Of a stretch of DNA of 64,000 nt, positions 47,920 to 58,652 are shown piece by piece; within the stretch, counting starts at the first letter, position 1; each line of letters begins with the position of its first letter. The DNA is from Biscogniauxia marginata. Lineage: Eukaryota; Ascomycota; Sordariomycetes; Xylariales; Xylariaceae. A program made the translations under genes and the position numbers. Where the stretch lies: the NCBI GenBank assembly GCA_022695795.1, contig MU404061.1, positions 1 to 64,000 on the forward strand, read 5' to 3'. The notes beneath the pieces are model-generated. The model worked only from the letters and a program-made list of their open reading frames with translations. It did no database searches and was not told the origin of the DNA.

Positions 47920-49342
47920 CTCGAGACCATTTGCTGTGCTTCGATACGTTTGAGAGAGGGGGTAGGATGTAGGATGTAATGGGAGGGGGGAGGTGGGAAC
48001 CCCTCATGAGGCCGTTGTAAAGAGCACTGCCCTGCAATCATACCATACCATACTGTAGGACTCGGAGTCAACAACAATCATGTTTGTTGAATCTTGCACA
48101 GTGTTATCCTGACCAACCATGGTTGGTGAAGGGATCATTCGGCTGTTGTATGACTTGTCGGCATCGCCACGCACCTGCCATTGACAACCAAATTGGATTG
48201 GTTCTAGATTAGAAAGCTCAGGCATCATGTTGAGAGCCTGATGAGTGGTATCAAGGGCCCTCTCCTGGTGGCCCGCTGTTGTTGCCTGCATTGATCAAGA
48301 CCTGGAGCCGCCAGGAGTGCCATAGGTGCAAGGCTGGCAGAGAACAAGGAGATTGTTGTGCATGTAAATAGGCCGCTCTCTATACCCTTAGTTCTATTTA
48401 TCCGCATAAAACATCGTTAGTAGCCTTACAACATAGTTAGTGCCATGATGCCTTCTAGTTTAGGTAGGGGAATTTACGTTGTTGTCGCGTGAAGAGCTAG
48501 AAGTAGAGATACCTCAGAGAGTAGTCTCCTTACATACAAAACACTCTTTTTTCCCAGCCAGCCTTGTACTCGCACCCCACCCCCCTTGCAATCTTGCCGT
48601 GCTCCTGACAGTTAGCACCGTGACAAGCAGACTTATCATTTCCAGGGGTTGGAGTAAACTTGGAGGTGAGCAAGGGGGGGATGGAAACATCTTTTTCATC
48701 CACGACTATCCGCACGAATGGCTATTTGACACGACGCTATCGATGTACGTCATGGTGGATGGAAGGTGTCTCGGACGCATATGAAAAATGCGGGTGTCGA
48801 CACGGGTGGCGAGTCGGTTCGAATCGCTTATCAGGATAGGCGACCTCTCGGATCGCAATGTCGAATCCTGCTAAGTTTAGGTTATTGAGAAAGCGAGGCA
48901 ACACAATTTCTACTATTGAATGGGACAATGGTCGTGATGAACTTTGGCGCGCTCCGGCGAAACCCTCGTATCTTCGATGAGGGTTTTAATGTTAAAGGGA
49001 CGAGTAGGTGCACAACAGACTGAGAGTGATCGGTGTATAAGGTCACTCTTGCTTGGAGTATGCAGGCTGGCACGCCTGGATAGCCTGCCGTTGAGGTGTC
49101 CTCATCTGGACCCCAAACGCCACTGAATTACTAGTATCGCTCAGCACACACGCCGGCTGATGATCACCCGGAAGACCGCTATTTTCTTTCCCCTTCTTTT
49201 TGGTTTATCACTCCCTACCTAGCTACATCCCCAAATATCATTCACTATCTGAAACCAACCTTCTTGATCGACTCACCCCCATCCTTCTATACAAGAATTA
49301 TACAATCTTTTTATAATCACATCTAAAAATCAAGCACCGTCC
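47920..49342. other. Intergenic upstream of the NACHT gene
   Basis: No gene was recognised. A short plus frame at 48308-48369 is Cys-rich (QECHRCKAG, then GDCCAC) but too short to assign. No HET-S/SesB-like effector frame was found next to the NACHT gene. Confidence 0.45.
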
Positions 49343-49732
49343 ATGGAACAACTTCTCGAAAGCCCGGCGTTGGACCCGCCGAAGAACACAGTGCCTGACT
49401 TTGTCAAACCCCGGTGGCAGTCATGTGTTAAGACATGGGGCTATGCCCCTATTCGATCCATGGCCTCCATGGCCTCCTGTATATATATATATAAATGGGC
49501 GTAGCCCATCTACCTCAGATAGACTCACATCGGACTAATGCAATTGATACTATCCTCGTATCCTCGTCCCATCTCAAAATCATGTCCTTGGGCATACTTA
49601 TGGACTTGTAATATGGGGATCGCTACAATTTATTTTATAGTACGTCTAGGTTCTGGATGCCTATTGAGGAAGATTGGAATGGCTAATGGATTTATGATTT
49701 CGGCACTGGCGTGTTACCTTTTTGGCTTATGA
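49343..49732 (+). pseudogene. SAT4/rhodopsin-type membrane protein fragment split by a solo LTR
   Basis: The ATG at 49343 opens MEQLLESPALDPPKNTVPDF, a start typical of the large fungal family of seven-helix SAT4/rhodopsin-domain membrane proteins. After 27 codons the LTR (49426-49579) intervenes. Taking out the LTR and one copy of TCATG, the frame runs straight on into helix-1-like sequence (CNMGIATIYFIVRLGSG, LLRKIGMANGFMISALACY), ending at TGA 49730-49732. The later helices are not present, so the gene was truncated as well as interrupted. Confidence 0.7.
49426..49579 (+). mobile_element. Solo LTR, copy 4 of 4, with TCATG target duplication
   Basis: A 154-bp LTR starts TGTTAAGACATGGGGC and ends CCCATCTCAAAA (terminal CA changed to AA). 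TCATG at 49421-49425 is repeated exactly at 49580-49584, the 5-bp duplication made by LTR-retrotransposon integrase. It has the GGGGCTATGCCCC and ATGGGCGTAGCCCAT hairpins with a TATATATATA block between them. Confidence 0.92.
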
Positions 49733-50402
49733 GTTGACGTAAACGCTTTAAAACCAACTAGATTTAACGATCATATTTAATTTTGATAGGGCGGGAGTCA
49801 CGTCGAGCTGCTTATTTTATGAGTCGTGTGTAGCATGGAAAACTCCATTTTCGGATCTTAAAACTTCTAGTCTTAGAGACTTCTATACAAGTAAACATTA
49901 TTTATATCCAATATTATAAACGGAATTCCTTTTGCAAGGAGGCTTTATAGCGGCTTATGTATAACGGTTGGATGGCGCGGAGGCTTTAGTCCTTCATATC
50001 GTGATCTGTTATACTCATCAATGTAAACATTATTGTGGAGTGTAAGAGAATCTTGTCTCGGAAAACAAGCCCCGGACGGGAATGACTTTTCTGGATGCGG
50101 CCTTGTCGATTCAGTCCGGCCGACTCCCCGGCTTGTTTTACCCGAGACATTGGTCCATTGATCCGCGATCATCGGGATCGAGCTTTTGGGGAATGCGCAC
50201 TAATGCTATGATGAATCATCGATATAATGCAATGCAGGTGATGGTTCGGTGAAAGCATAAAACTAAAATACATTCGTCGCCTTATTGTTCCTGAGCATAG
50301 CGAAGTGTCCTTACTTAACCATCTAGTTACTTGGACACTGCGGTTTAATAATTTTGTGATATATCTACTACAAACACCAATAACAGACACCAGAATCAAA
50401 AC
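49733..50402. other. Intergenic with a long inverted repeat
   Basis: TGTCTCGGAAAACAAGCC at 50054-50071 pairs with its near-complement at 50130-50149, enclosing 58 bases. No gene was recognised. The last 100 bases lead into the HVA1-TUDOR gene. Confidence 0.5.
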
Positions 50403-51188
50403 ATGACACACGAGGAGCCGGAAAAGGGAGATAAAGGTTTGCCTACAGACCCGACCACTCTAATTCATCTCCCCCCCCTCCCCTTCAAGGGTAGTGCTAA
50501 CCGAGTTTACCCAGTCTCCTGGAACTGGGGAGGCGGCGCGCCGGGAGGGACCGTGGTCGAAAAGAAGACCGAGGGCCAAGTCGCCATCAAATCAAAAAGG
50601 GGCAACACCATCAAGAAGAACGCCGAACCTGATAATCCAGCCGTCCACATTGCGCGCTCCGGAAACGACGTAGTCAAGAAAGCCTCTGAGCTGACAGTCG
50701 AAGAGAAGCATGCGGGAAGCAAGAATGATAGCAAGCGGAAGGCTGGGAGCCAAGCGGACGATTCTGAAGAGGACGAGGGCGAGGATGAGGAAGGTGCCCC
50801 TCATATCCTGAATAAGGATGGCAAGGAGGTAAAGAAGGGCGGGAAGAAGGCCAACAAGAAGAAAAAAATAGAACAAGAAGACGCCAAAGCCCAGACTGAC
50901 GACGACGACGAAGAAGAAGAAGAAGAAGAAGAAGAAGACAGCGATACTAGCGAGGAAGAAGGGGAAGAAGGGGAAGAAGAGGAGGAGGTGGTGGAGGAAC
51001 AACCGAAGCGAGCCAGGGATGTCAACGGGTACAAGAAAACTGGCGGGAAATCAAAAGCGTATAGCACTAATAATAATGGGGGAAATTCCAAACAGAAAGC
51101 CACAGGCAAGGAGGAGAGAGAACCGGCGTCGCCCCGCGAGAAGGATGAACAGGTCAGCGCCCGGACACGAAGCCAGGAGAAGAAATAG
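50403..51188 (+). CDS. HVA1-TUDOR domain protein, highly charged
   Basis: Single exon, 261 aa. Residues about 28-100 match the hypervirulence-associated protein TUDOR domain: VYPVSWNWGGGAPGGTVVE, then a Lys-rich strand, NPAVHIARSGNDVVKKASEL. The rest is disordered and highly charged, with basic KKGGKKANKKKK, a long Glu/Asp block (about 169-200) and many Lys/Asn/Ser, suggesting a nuclear protein that binds chromatin or RNA. The family name derives from a bacterial and fungal domain of unclear biochemical role. It ends tail to tail with the hydratase gene, 438 bases apart. Confidence 0.85.
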   Translation: MTHEEPEKGDKGLPTDPTTLIHLPPLPFKGSANRVYPVSWNWGGGAPGGTVVEKKTEGQVAIKSKRGNTIKKNAEPDNPAVHIARSGNDVVKKASELTVEEKHAGSKNDSKRKAGSQADDSEEDEGEDEEGAPHILNKDGKEVKKGGKKANKKKKIEQEDAKAQTDDDDEEEEEEEEEDSDTSEEEGEEGEEEEEVVEEQPKRARDVNGYKKTGGKSKAYSTNNNGGNSKQKATGKEEREPASPREKDEQVSARTRSQEKK

Positions 51189-51626
51189 GGACTGGCTCTA
51201 TAAACCGTAAGGAGGTTAATTACATGCTGGGGGAATTCAATTTATATCATATTTTGCACGAATAATGCCGACATGGCCAAATCTCTAGTTCCGTCCATGA
51301 CAGCCGAGGGCTTACGTTGACATAATCTCTAGGGGAACGGGACAAGCACTTCCGGCACCAATGAGCAGATACAGGATTTTAATAAGTCACGTTCATTGGC
51401 AATCCAAAAATTTGACGTTTGTGGTCTTGGCTCTTGCAATATCAGCCAAGATATCGTGCCAGACAACCCTCAGCCTAACCGCTCCCGCCCTATCATCATA
51501 ACCAACAAATGCAGGACGCCATAACTCCGATATATATATATATAAGTCACTAAAAAAGATACCTTATCTTCCGACAGGATACAAATTTTCTCTCGTAGTG
51601 GGAAAACTAGGAGGGGGGGGTTTATT
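51189..51626. other. Short intergenic, shared 3' region
   Basis: Lies between two convergent genes. It contains an AT-repeat (TATATATATATA near 51532) and a G8 run at 51613-51620. Confidence 0.5.
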
Positions 51627-52725
51627 CTACCGCCCCTTAAAAACAGGCTTCCTCTTCTCCCTAAAGGCGGCCAGGGCCTCGTTCCGGTCATCGGTGCCGA
51701 CGACCCGCTGATACATAGCGTTCTCCACGTCCTCCCTGGCCCACCCGACGGCCTGGAGGGCAGCCCGGACGGCGACGGGGCCGCCCTCGCAGATCTCCGT
51801 GGCCAGCCTCACGGCCTCGGACAGCGCGGCGCGGCGCGCCCTCGTCGGCAGGCCATCATTATCGCCCTCTCCCCGCGACTGGCCGCCGCCGGCGTCGCGC
51901 TCGTCCTCGGGCAGGACCTCGACGAGGCGGTCGGCGATGCCGAGGAAGTAGGCCTCGGGGGCGGAGACGCGGCGGCCGGTGAGGACGAGGTCGCGCGCGC
52001 GCGAAACGCCGATCAGCGCCGGCAGGCGGTATGTGCCGCCGGCGCCGGGTATGATGGCGAGGCGCGTCTCGGGCAGGCCGACGGTCGCCGTCGAGGCCAG
52101 CACGCGGAAGTGCGTGCACAGCGCGAGCTCGAGGCCGCCGCCGAGCGCGTAAGACGAGATGGCCGAGACGGTGGGGATCGGGAGCGCCGATAGCGACGCG
52201 AACGTCTCGCGGAGGTTGGCTAGGAACGAGGCCGTCCTGCGATTTCATCGGAACGAGAGCGTCAGCTTAACAATGCATGATACAAATTTTTTTCTTCTTT
52301 TTTTCTTTTTTTTTCTTTTTTTTTCTTTCTGTTTCCTAGTTGGTTGTTGGCATGGGTACTGACTCCTCGGGCGTGAACCCCCTGCGCTCCCGCAGGTCGG
52401 CGCCGGCGCAGAAGCTGGCATCGGAGCTGCTCGCCAGGATCAAGGCCCTGGTCGGGTTCGACTGGGGGATCCCCGCGGACACGTCCTCGCCGTCGGTGGT
52501 ATACTGGGCCTGGACCGAGTCTACCTCGGCGCGCAGGCCGGCCAGCAGCGCCTTGGATATGGCATTGCGCGTCGACGGGCGGTTGAGCTCGAGCACGCGG
52601 ATGTGGCCCGAGTTCGGGGCTTCGATGTTGGTGACCCTGATGGGCGGGCCCTGGTTGGTCGAGTAGGGCCGTAGGCGGCGGAGGAGAGCCGGCGACACGA
52701 GCCGGCGGCTCAGTCGAGGAGGCAT
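51627..52725 (-). CDS. Methylglutaconyl-CoA hydratase-like enoyl-CoA hydratase, mitochondrial
   Basis: Exons 52725-52364 and 52236-51627 give 323 aa. The correct donor is GTCAGT inside GAG-GA|GTCAGT, which restores frame into TASFLANLRETFA; the obvious GTACCC nearby does not. The Arg-rich amino end (MPPRLSRRLVSPALLRRL) is a mitochondrial presequence. Crotonase marks are FCAGADL (oxyanion hole), ALGGGLELAL and LPETRLAIIPGAGGTYRLP, where the second Glu position is typical of AUH-type hydratases. AUH hydrates 3-methylglutaconyl-CoA in leucine breakdown. An insertion of about 15 charged/Gly residues (ERDAGGGQSRGEGDNDG) lies in a surface loop. The last exon is markedly GC-rich. The intron carries long A/G runs, so its length may be uncertain. 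Confidence 0.85.
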
Positions 52726-53286
52726 GTTGGATTGTGGGTTATTTCTCCTTTATTTCGTCGGTCGATGCTGTTTTAAGTCGAGGCCATAGCGATCTGCAGT
52801 CCGTAGTAATTATGGGGTAGAGAATTGGCTTCGGTTACTGCCTCTACTACTTCGTATAGAATGCCCACGCCTGAGGGACGGTAGTTGTATTAATGAAAAT
52901 ACTGAAGGTAGTTTAGAGCTAACAGTACGGATTAGAGAATTGATCTTATGGTCCCGGTGCTTTGGCCACCCCGCAAAAGGTACCTCGTGACAAGTTAGGC
53001 CGAGAGCCTAATGAGAACCAATCAGGAGTGAGAGCACGTCAGAAACAAGTTAGCCCGAATTGGAGGGGCCTGCGATGACTTCATCGCTGACATCCTCGCT
53101 GATATCCTCCTCCTCCTCCCGTCCACTCTGACCAAATCTATACATAGGCAACCTACCTACAGCACTGCTCGTTGCACTTAAACCCCGGTTGTCGTAAAGG
53201 AAACGATCAATTTCACAAATTTCGAGGCGTTGAAAATTTGAATTCCTACTGCGTACAAATCAATCTTCATTAATTAAATTAAAAAG
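52726..53286. promoter_or_regulatory. Divergent promoter region (hydratase / ankyrin genes)
   Basis: The two genes start on opposite sides of this 561-bp stretch. No TATA element is clear. A CTTCATCGCTGACATCC-type short repeat lies at 53080-53110. Confidence 0.5.
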
Positions 53287-53972
53287 ATGACGACCGACGG
53301 AGCACCGCCTGCTTCCCTCCCCCCGGAGGCCGTCGAGTTCGCGACGCGCATGTACAACGCGGCCCGGGCGGGGGAGAAGGAAATCTTCGAGCAGGCATTG
53401 CCGGCGGGACTACCGGCCAACCTGACGAATGACAAGGGTGACACGCTTGTATGGGTCTCCTTTTCCCTCTTATCCTTTCATCCTCTCCCCCCCCCTCACA
53501 ATCGTCATTTCAACCTATGACGAAGCATGGGAAACCCATATTATATGACTAACATGACTTGCGGGGGGGCACCGGTCGTGCTTTTTAGCTGATGCTCGCC
53601 GCGTATCACGGGCACGCGGACCTCGTCAAGCTTCTCATCCAGCACGGAGCTGATCCGAACCGTCTGAACGACAGGGGCCAGAGCCCCTTGGCCGGCGCCA
53701 TCTTCAAGAAGGAGGATGCCGTGGTCGACGTGAGTTTTGTCTTCTTCTCTTCTTCCGCTTCTCTTTCTTGCTATATAATAACCGTGTCATTCAATCGTTG
53801 ACGGGTGAATGTTCTTTTCTCTCAGGTTCTGTTAGAAGGGGGCGCGGATCCTGATTACGGGTCGCCGTCTGCCCTCGCGTGCTTGTCCATGTTCAAGCAA
53901 GAAGACAAATGGGGTCCGAAGTTTGAGGCGGCCCCTGGAAAAGGGAAGGCCGAGAAGCCGGCCTCTTTATGA
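53287..53972 (+). CDS. Short ankyrin-repeat protein
   Basis: Exons 53287-53448, 53589-53729 and 53826-53972 give 149 aa; all three joins keep frame. At least two ankyrin repeats are clear (LMLAAYHGHADLVKLLIQHG, ADPNRLNDRGQSPLAGAIF, VLLEGGADPDYGSPSALAC), capped by helices at the amino end (FATRMYNAARAGEKEIFEQAL). It has a Lys-rich tail and no other domain. The layout resembles small fungal ankyrin proteins such as yeast YGL242C, whose role is unknown. It probably binds other proteins in the cytosol or nucleus. Confidence 0.88.
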
Positions 53973-56900
53973 GCTTTCGTTCCTAGTTATTCTGTTCTAT
54001 CCCTTTAAGCAAGACTCAATTCGTTATACGATATTACATACCTACAGCTCTCCCGGTTCAATAGTAGTGAACTCACACATTCACCTTCCCGTATGAGTTA
54101 TCATGTGTGTCTATAGTCAAGCGTCTTGGTCGACTTCCTGGTGGTGTCATCCTCAGTGCTGCCTTCATACAGTCCGTCGTTCGGCATAGATGGTTATCTT
54201 TTAGGGTGATAGCGCCTAGAGAATTGAGACATCTCTTCTCGAAAACGAGAATCGAGGACATGTCCGTGTCCCTATGATCCAGCTACCGCGGAAACACTTT
54301 TCTCGTTGTACCCTCGGCAGCATCCGTAAAAAAAAACTATCGTCTTAACGGTAGCCATATCGTTACAGCTTCTAGAAGAGCTTTTTGGTTCGTTCTATGT
54401 TGTATTGATCGAGCTTGAAGCATCGCTCTTCTTTGTCTTCATCGTCGTTGCCATTGGCAGTTGTGCTGGGATTTCCCACGTTTCTAGCCCCCGCCTCTGT
54501 ATGGTGCTCTAGACAACGTGCTAATCCATCCTTTCTGTCGTAACGCCGGCCACAACTAGGTCAGAGACAGGCACGCCGTACAGACTTCTCGCCAATAGTC
54601 CTGAGTTCATCGTTATGTGTCCCCAGGTAGTCTGAGTGGTCAGTCGATAGAGCCAGTGTTGCATTACACCCTAGCTCACTGTATCTCTAGATCCATGTGA
54701 CCCTTGCGCTGATGGATTTAATATCATAATTGGGATACGGGAGGATCCCTTGCGATGGTCGAGACCGCGCGGTATTTTGTCGTGGGGGTCTCTCTGGGGG
54801 TCTCTCTTGGGGTCACCGTAGCAGTCTCGATATGATGACAGGTTACGCCGGCGCCTAGCTAGATTTTGGATTATGTTGCTCGACCGCTGCGGGAGCTAGA
54901 ACTGATCTCGCAGGAGGGGATTTAGGTACGTCTTTGATGAAACGACAGCCAGGGGGTCCGGTTAGCGTAGACGGGCTGCTTAGTAGGCTCAGTGATCATA
55001 TTAGTTAGATTCCTTCTACTTCGGGGGCTCCTACCAGACTCCCAATTCGGCATTAGCAAAAGGATAGAGGCCTCTAAACTTTAACTAAGACATAGGTATT
55101 ACTTTGGGGAGGAGGGGGAAGGGGGAAGGAGAAGGGAAGACAGTTCAGAGAAGTTTGTACTTCTGCTTTGAAAAATACATATGGCTTTTGGAGATTTCCA
55201 AACTGCAGTCTTCTCTTTCTCAGGAGTGCTCTCCTGTAGTTGCTCTATATTAACTTGGAGAACTCTAGATGCAGTTTCGCTTGCGTATGATTTTTATCTC
55301 AACCTCTACATGAAGGAGCATTCATTTTACAGAATGTCTACCGGAAATAGTGATGCCGTGCTTCTGGGAAACCGTGTCGACTTGCATCACAAGGTAAATT
55401 TTCGTCTTGGGGAGAAAGTACGAAGGGTTTAGACCAGAAAAGATTATGTACCCAATGTCTCTGCGCTAGTTTGGTACCTATGAGGTAGGCAATCAACCGT
55501 TGCTAGGGTTCTATAGATGCGTAGGCAATCCAGATCCATGTTGTATGAGAGCGGACCTATTTCTGCCTCTATTTTATATCCTTTACGAATGCTTCCACCA
55601 GGGTTAGATTGGATGTTGAAATCCAATCCTAATCAACAGCAATATTCCTACCTCTAGATGAGACGACTCTGATTTACCTATGTCACTAGCTTTGCACCAT
55701 GACACCATCGCATGATGTATCATGTCTAGACGATGATAACCAGTATTATAACAAACCAAGGCTCTCTAGTGTATTACTCCGATCATTTCTTGTCACCAAG
55801 CACTAGATATCTAGTGATATGACAAAGCTTACGATATTTGCTACATATAAGTAAGCATGCCTTATGTGCAGCCAGTCAACGCACTAGGTGGGCAATGCCC
55901 TACAAGTACCTATATATTTGGTACGGCACACAAGCCTCAACGACATGTATTCCTGGGCTGGAATCACCTTCAGAATTCAAATTTGAGACTGACAATTCAA
56001 GAACATATGCTGAGGCTATTCATATCATATGCATTACCCAAGTCCCTTTTTCGATGCAGCAGTACTCGTATTCGATACTCGGGGTTACAATGCACTTATA
56101 AACCGCTGCACTTAACGTACCATATAATAGAGTTGATTTTATATAGTATTCTCAACACTGTTCAAGGGCTTGATGCTATCACACAGCGTCTCAAATCGAA
56201 TAGTTCTCTCCGCTGAGGATTCTATAGTGCGGCCATTGCTTAGAGCACGATTTGCCTCTTGGTTTGATGGAATTAAATAATCATCGAGACATAGTTATTC
56301 CAAAATTGTTCGTCATTCTTAGGCATCACGATACATGGTCTAAATCAGTGAGAACGTTCAGGTACTCATCATATATATATCTCCTCAACTGATGCCAGCG
56401 ACAATCTCCAAAGCGACAAGGGACTTATCAAAAGATGTGCCATTATTCCTAGTAATAGAGCCGATTGCCTTACCTTCAGGTATCCCAGTCAACGAAGCCT
56501 AGCCACAAATGTATGGGTACCTGAGATTTTTGAATACGTGTCTTGGTTAGACGGTTTGAAGACGGCCCTCCTGCGATACCTCAAATTTTTATTCTTGACC
56601 TTATTCCGCAAAATCTTTTTCTTTACCTAAACCCTCGCCCACAAAATAAGTCCTCTGTCTACCAAGTTATTCTTGCAAGAAAATCGCCATCCAAAGCCAC
56701 CAAAGGTATCCACATCTTGCACACCCAGAGACTCTAAGGACTCCTGCCCTCTTCCACTCATACTTTCACCAATGCTCCATCCCTTTTCCTCTCTTTCCCA
56801 TCTATCCTGTAAACCTATTCTGCCCCCCATCCCACTACAGTTGCCTCTTTCGCCAATTATACTCCCGAGGGAGCTACTTTATCCAGCGACTCCCCAAAAT

Positions 56901-57653
56901 TGACTGGAACGGCCTGAGGCTTCTTGATCTTCTTTCTAAACCATCAACTACTGCCGATCCCTTTAAGTTTCCATCAAGCATGGTCTCATTCTCTTGTGTC
57001 TGTCCTCTTTTCTTTTCATTCCCTTCTCCAGAATCTACTTCTCTCACATAAAACGACCCTACAGGTCTTAATGGTCAGCCGCCTAATCAGGCCCCAGTAC
57101 TATCCCGACAGTAATCCAAGGGATTCATAAAGGATATATTCTACAACACACTCCTAATTGCTTCAACTTTCTATTGCTACACCTTATAAATACCAAAACC
57201 TCAGGTAAGTAATTTCTCCAATCTCTGTTCGCTTCTACCATTTCGGTCGCCGCACATCGATCCATTCCTGTCCTCCCGGAATACAACTACTATCAAACAA
57301 CCCCTATTTCGCGATCTCGCTCCTTTCTCAATATTTATTCTTCCCCCTCCCCTAGTATCCATTCCGAAGCTTTATCTCTACAGCATTTATTTCGCCATCC
57401 TCATCACACTAACCTGACCTTGCTTCCAGAGCAAAGCATTGCAATATACAACAGCAGATACCATTTCTTCCCTATTTACTCTGTCCACCAGAACTAGAGT
57501 CAGTACCCATCTTCTACAACCACTCCTCCTCCCTCCAACAACAGCCCAGTCCAAACAAACCACAAAATCCCCAATTCTACAGCTTCCTTTCAGCGGTTTT
57601 CTTTTTTCGTAATACCCAATAATGCCAAGCTAACCAGATCCCTAGATTGAACA
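53973..57653. other. 3.7-kb intergenic region with long pyrimidine-rich leader
   Basis: Nothing coding was recognised at 53973-56500. From about 56560 to 57650 the plus strand is strikingly rich in C and T with few G, as in long fungal 5' leaders. A donor-like CAGGTAAGTAA at 57202-57212 suggests an intron in the leader of the Cys-rich gene that follows. Confidence 0.45.
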
Positions 57654-58652
57654 ATGGATTCTCCCGACGCGATGCAGCTCTTCGCCGCCAGAGTACTTTC
57701 AAGAATGCCGACGTACGGAGCAGGTGATGGACAACCTGTCACGAGTTCTAGTCCTGTGCCCACACCAAGAGATCTCCCTGTTCCGGAGACGAATGGTCCC
57801 CTGCCTCCACCAGGCAGTGTGACGCCTATTTTCCATCCAGACTCGGTTCTGTGGCCGATGAAGGAGAAGGATATGCCCGTAGTAATACGAGGTCGAGTTG
57901 ACGATTACGTGCAAAAATCAAGCACCGTAAGAGAAAGACGCTGCGAGATGCTGAAAGACGTCGTCGGGGACCTGCATCAGCACCTACCGGAGGAAGAGGA
58001 ACCCTGGGACGAGGAGCAGCGCCATGATATCGTGGAAAAACTTACCGACTGTATATGCTTCAGTTCGTTCGCCAAGAACTGCTTCTTCCGTTGCGAGCCA
58101 GAGGTCCGGGCTCGCCTAGACAGACTATTCCTCGCCGCCTTCGCGGGGGACTCCCCGGACGACTTCGCCGTGGACGATTGCCTGGAGATGGAGCAGGGCC
58201 TGGAGCCCTTCCTCGACCTGGTCTTCCAGTGCAAACCCGGATTGCAACCGGAGTGGTGGGAAAACCGGATCGATTATTTCGAAAAGAAACAGCGCATATA
58301 TCTTGATCACATATCACCTGATCACAGTGCGGAAAATGCGAAGGACGGGCGGGATGTCGACATTCCACAGGTAATTAATCAAGGATTCTATATAATTTAG
58401 ATGTCAGTTCGGACTAACTCTACCACGCAGTCTGCCGAGGGTTCGGACGAGCTCTGCCCTGACTGCCACGCGAAAATTACTGGCTGCTCGGAATGCAAAG
58501 GGTGTTGTACTGGCATGCTACGCCCTTGCTGCACTCGTCTCCTGTGCTCGGTATGCGCTGGTCTGCTCACAAGCCACGAGTGTTCGGATTGCATCTCGAC
58601 GGTGCCAGATGACGAGCCGGACATGGACGTCGACGGGCTTGAGGAGGATTAA
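57654..58652 (+). CDS. Unknown protein with Cys-rich, probably zinc-binding C-terminus
   Basis: Exons 57654-58370 and 58431-58652 (60-bp intron, phase 0, CTAAC branch) give 312 aa. The amino half is Pro-rich and disordered; the middle (about 95-220) is helical and charged (EQRHDIVEKLTDCICFSSFAKNC). The last 65 residues have 13 cysteines in a CPDC-x6-CSECKGCC-x7-CC-x4-LCSVC-x7-CSDC array, which would suit two or three zinc sites, perhaps RING-like or B-box-like. It then ends in an acidic tail (DDEPDMDVDGLEED). I do not recognise the family. The long leader upstream is common for regulatory genes, so a regulatory role is a guess. Confidence 0.75.

Noticed and set aside
48004..48291. Possible effector gene next to the NACHT gene
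   Set aside because: The frame shows no HET-S, SesB, lipase or prion-motif features.
48790..48880. Possible tRNA pseudogene (TGGCGAGTCGG ... TCGAATCC)
   Set aside because: Spacing and stems do not fit a cloverleaf, so chance resemblance is likely.
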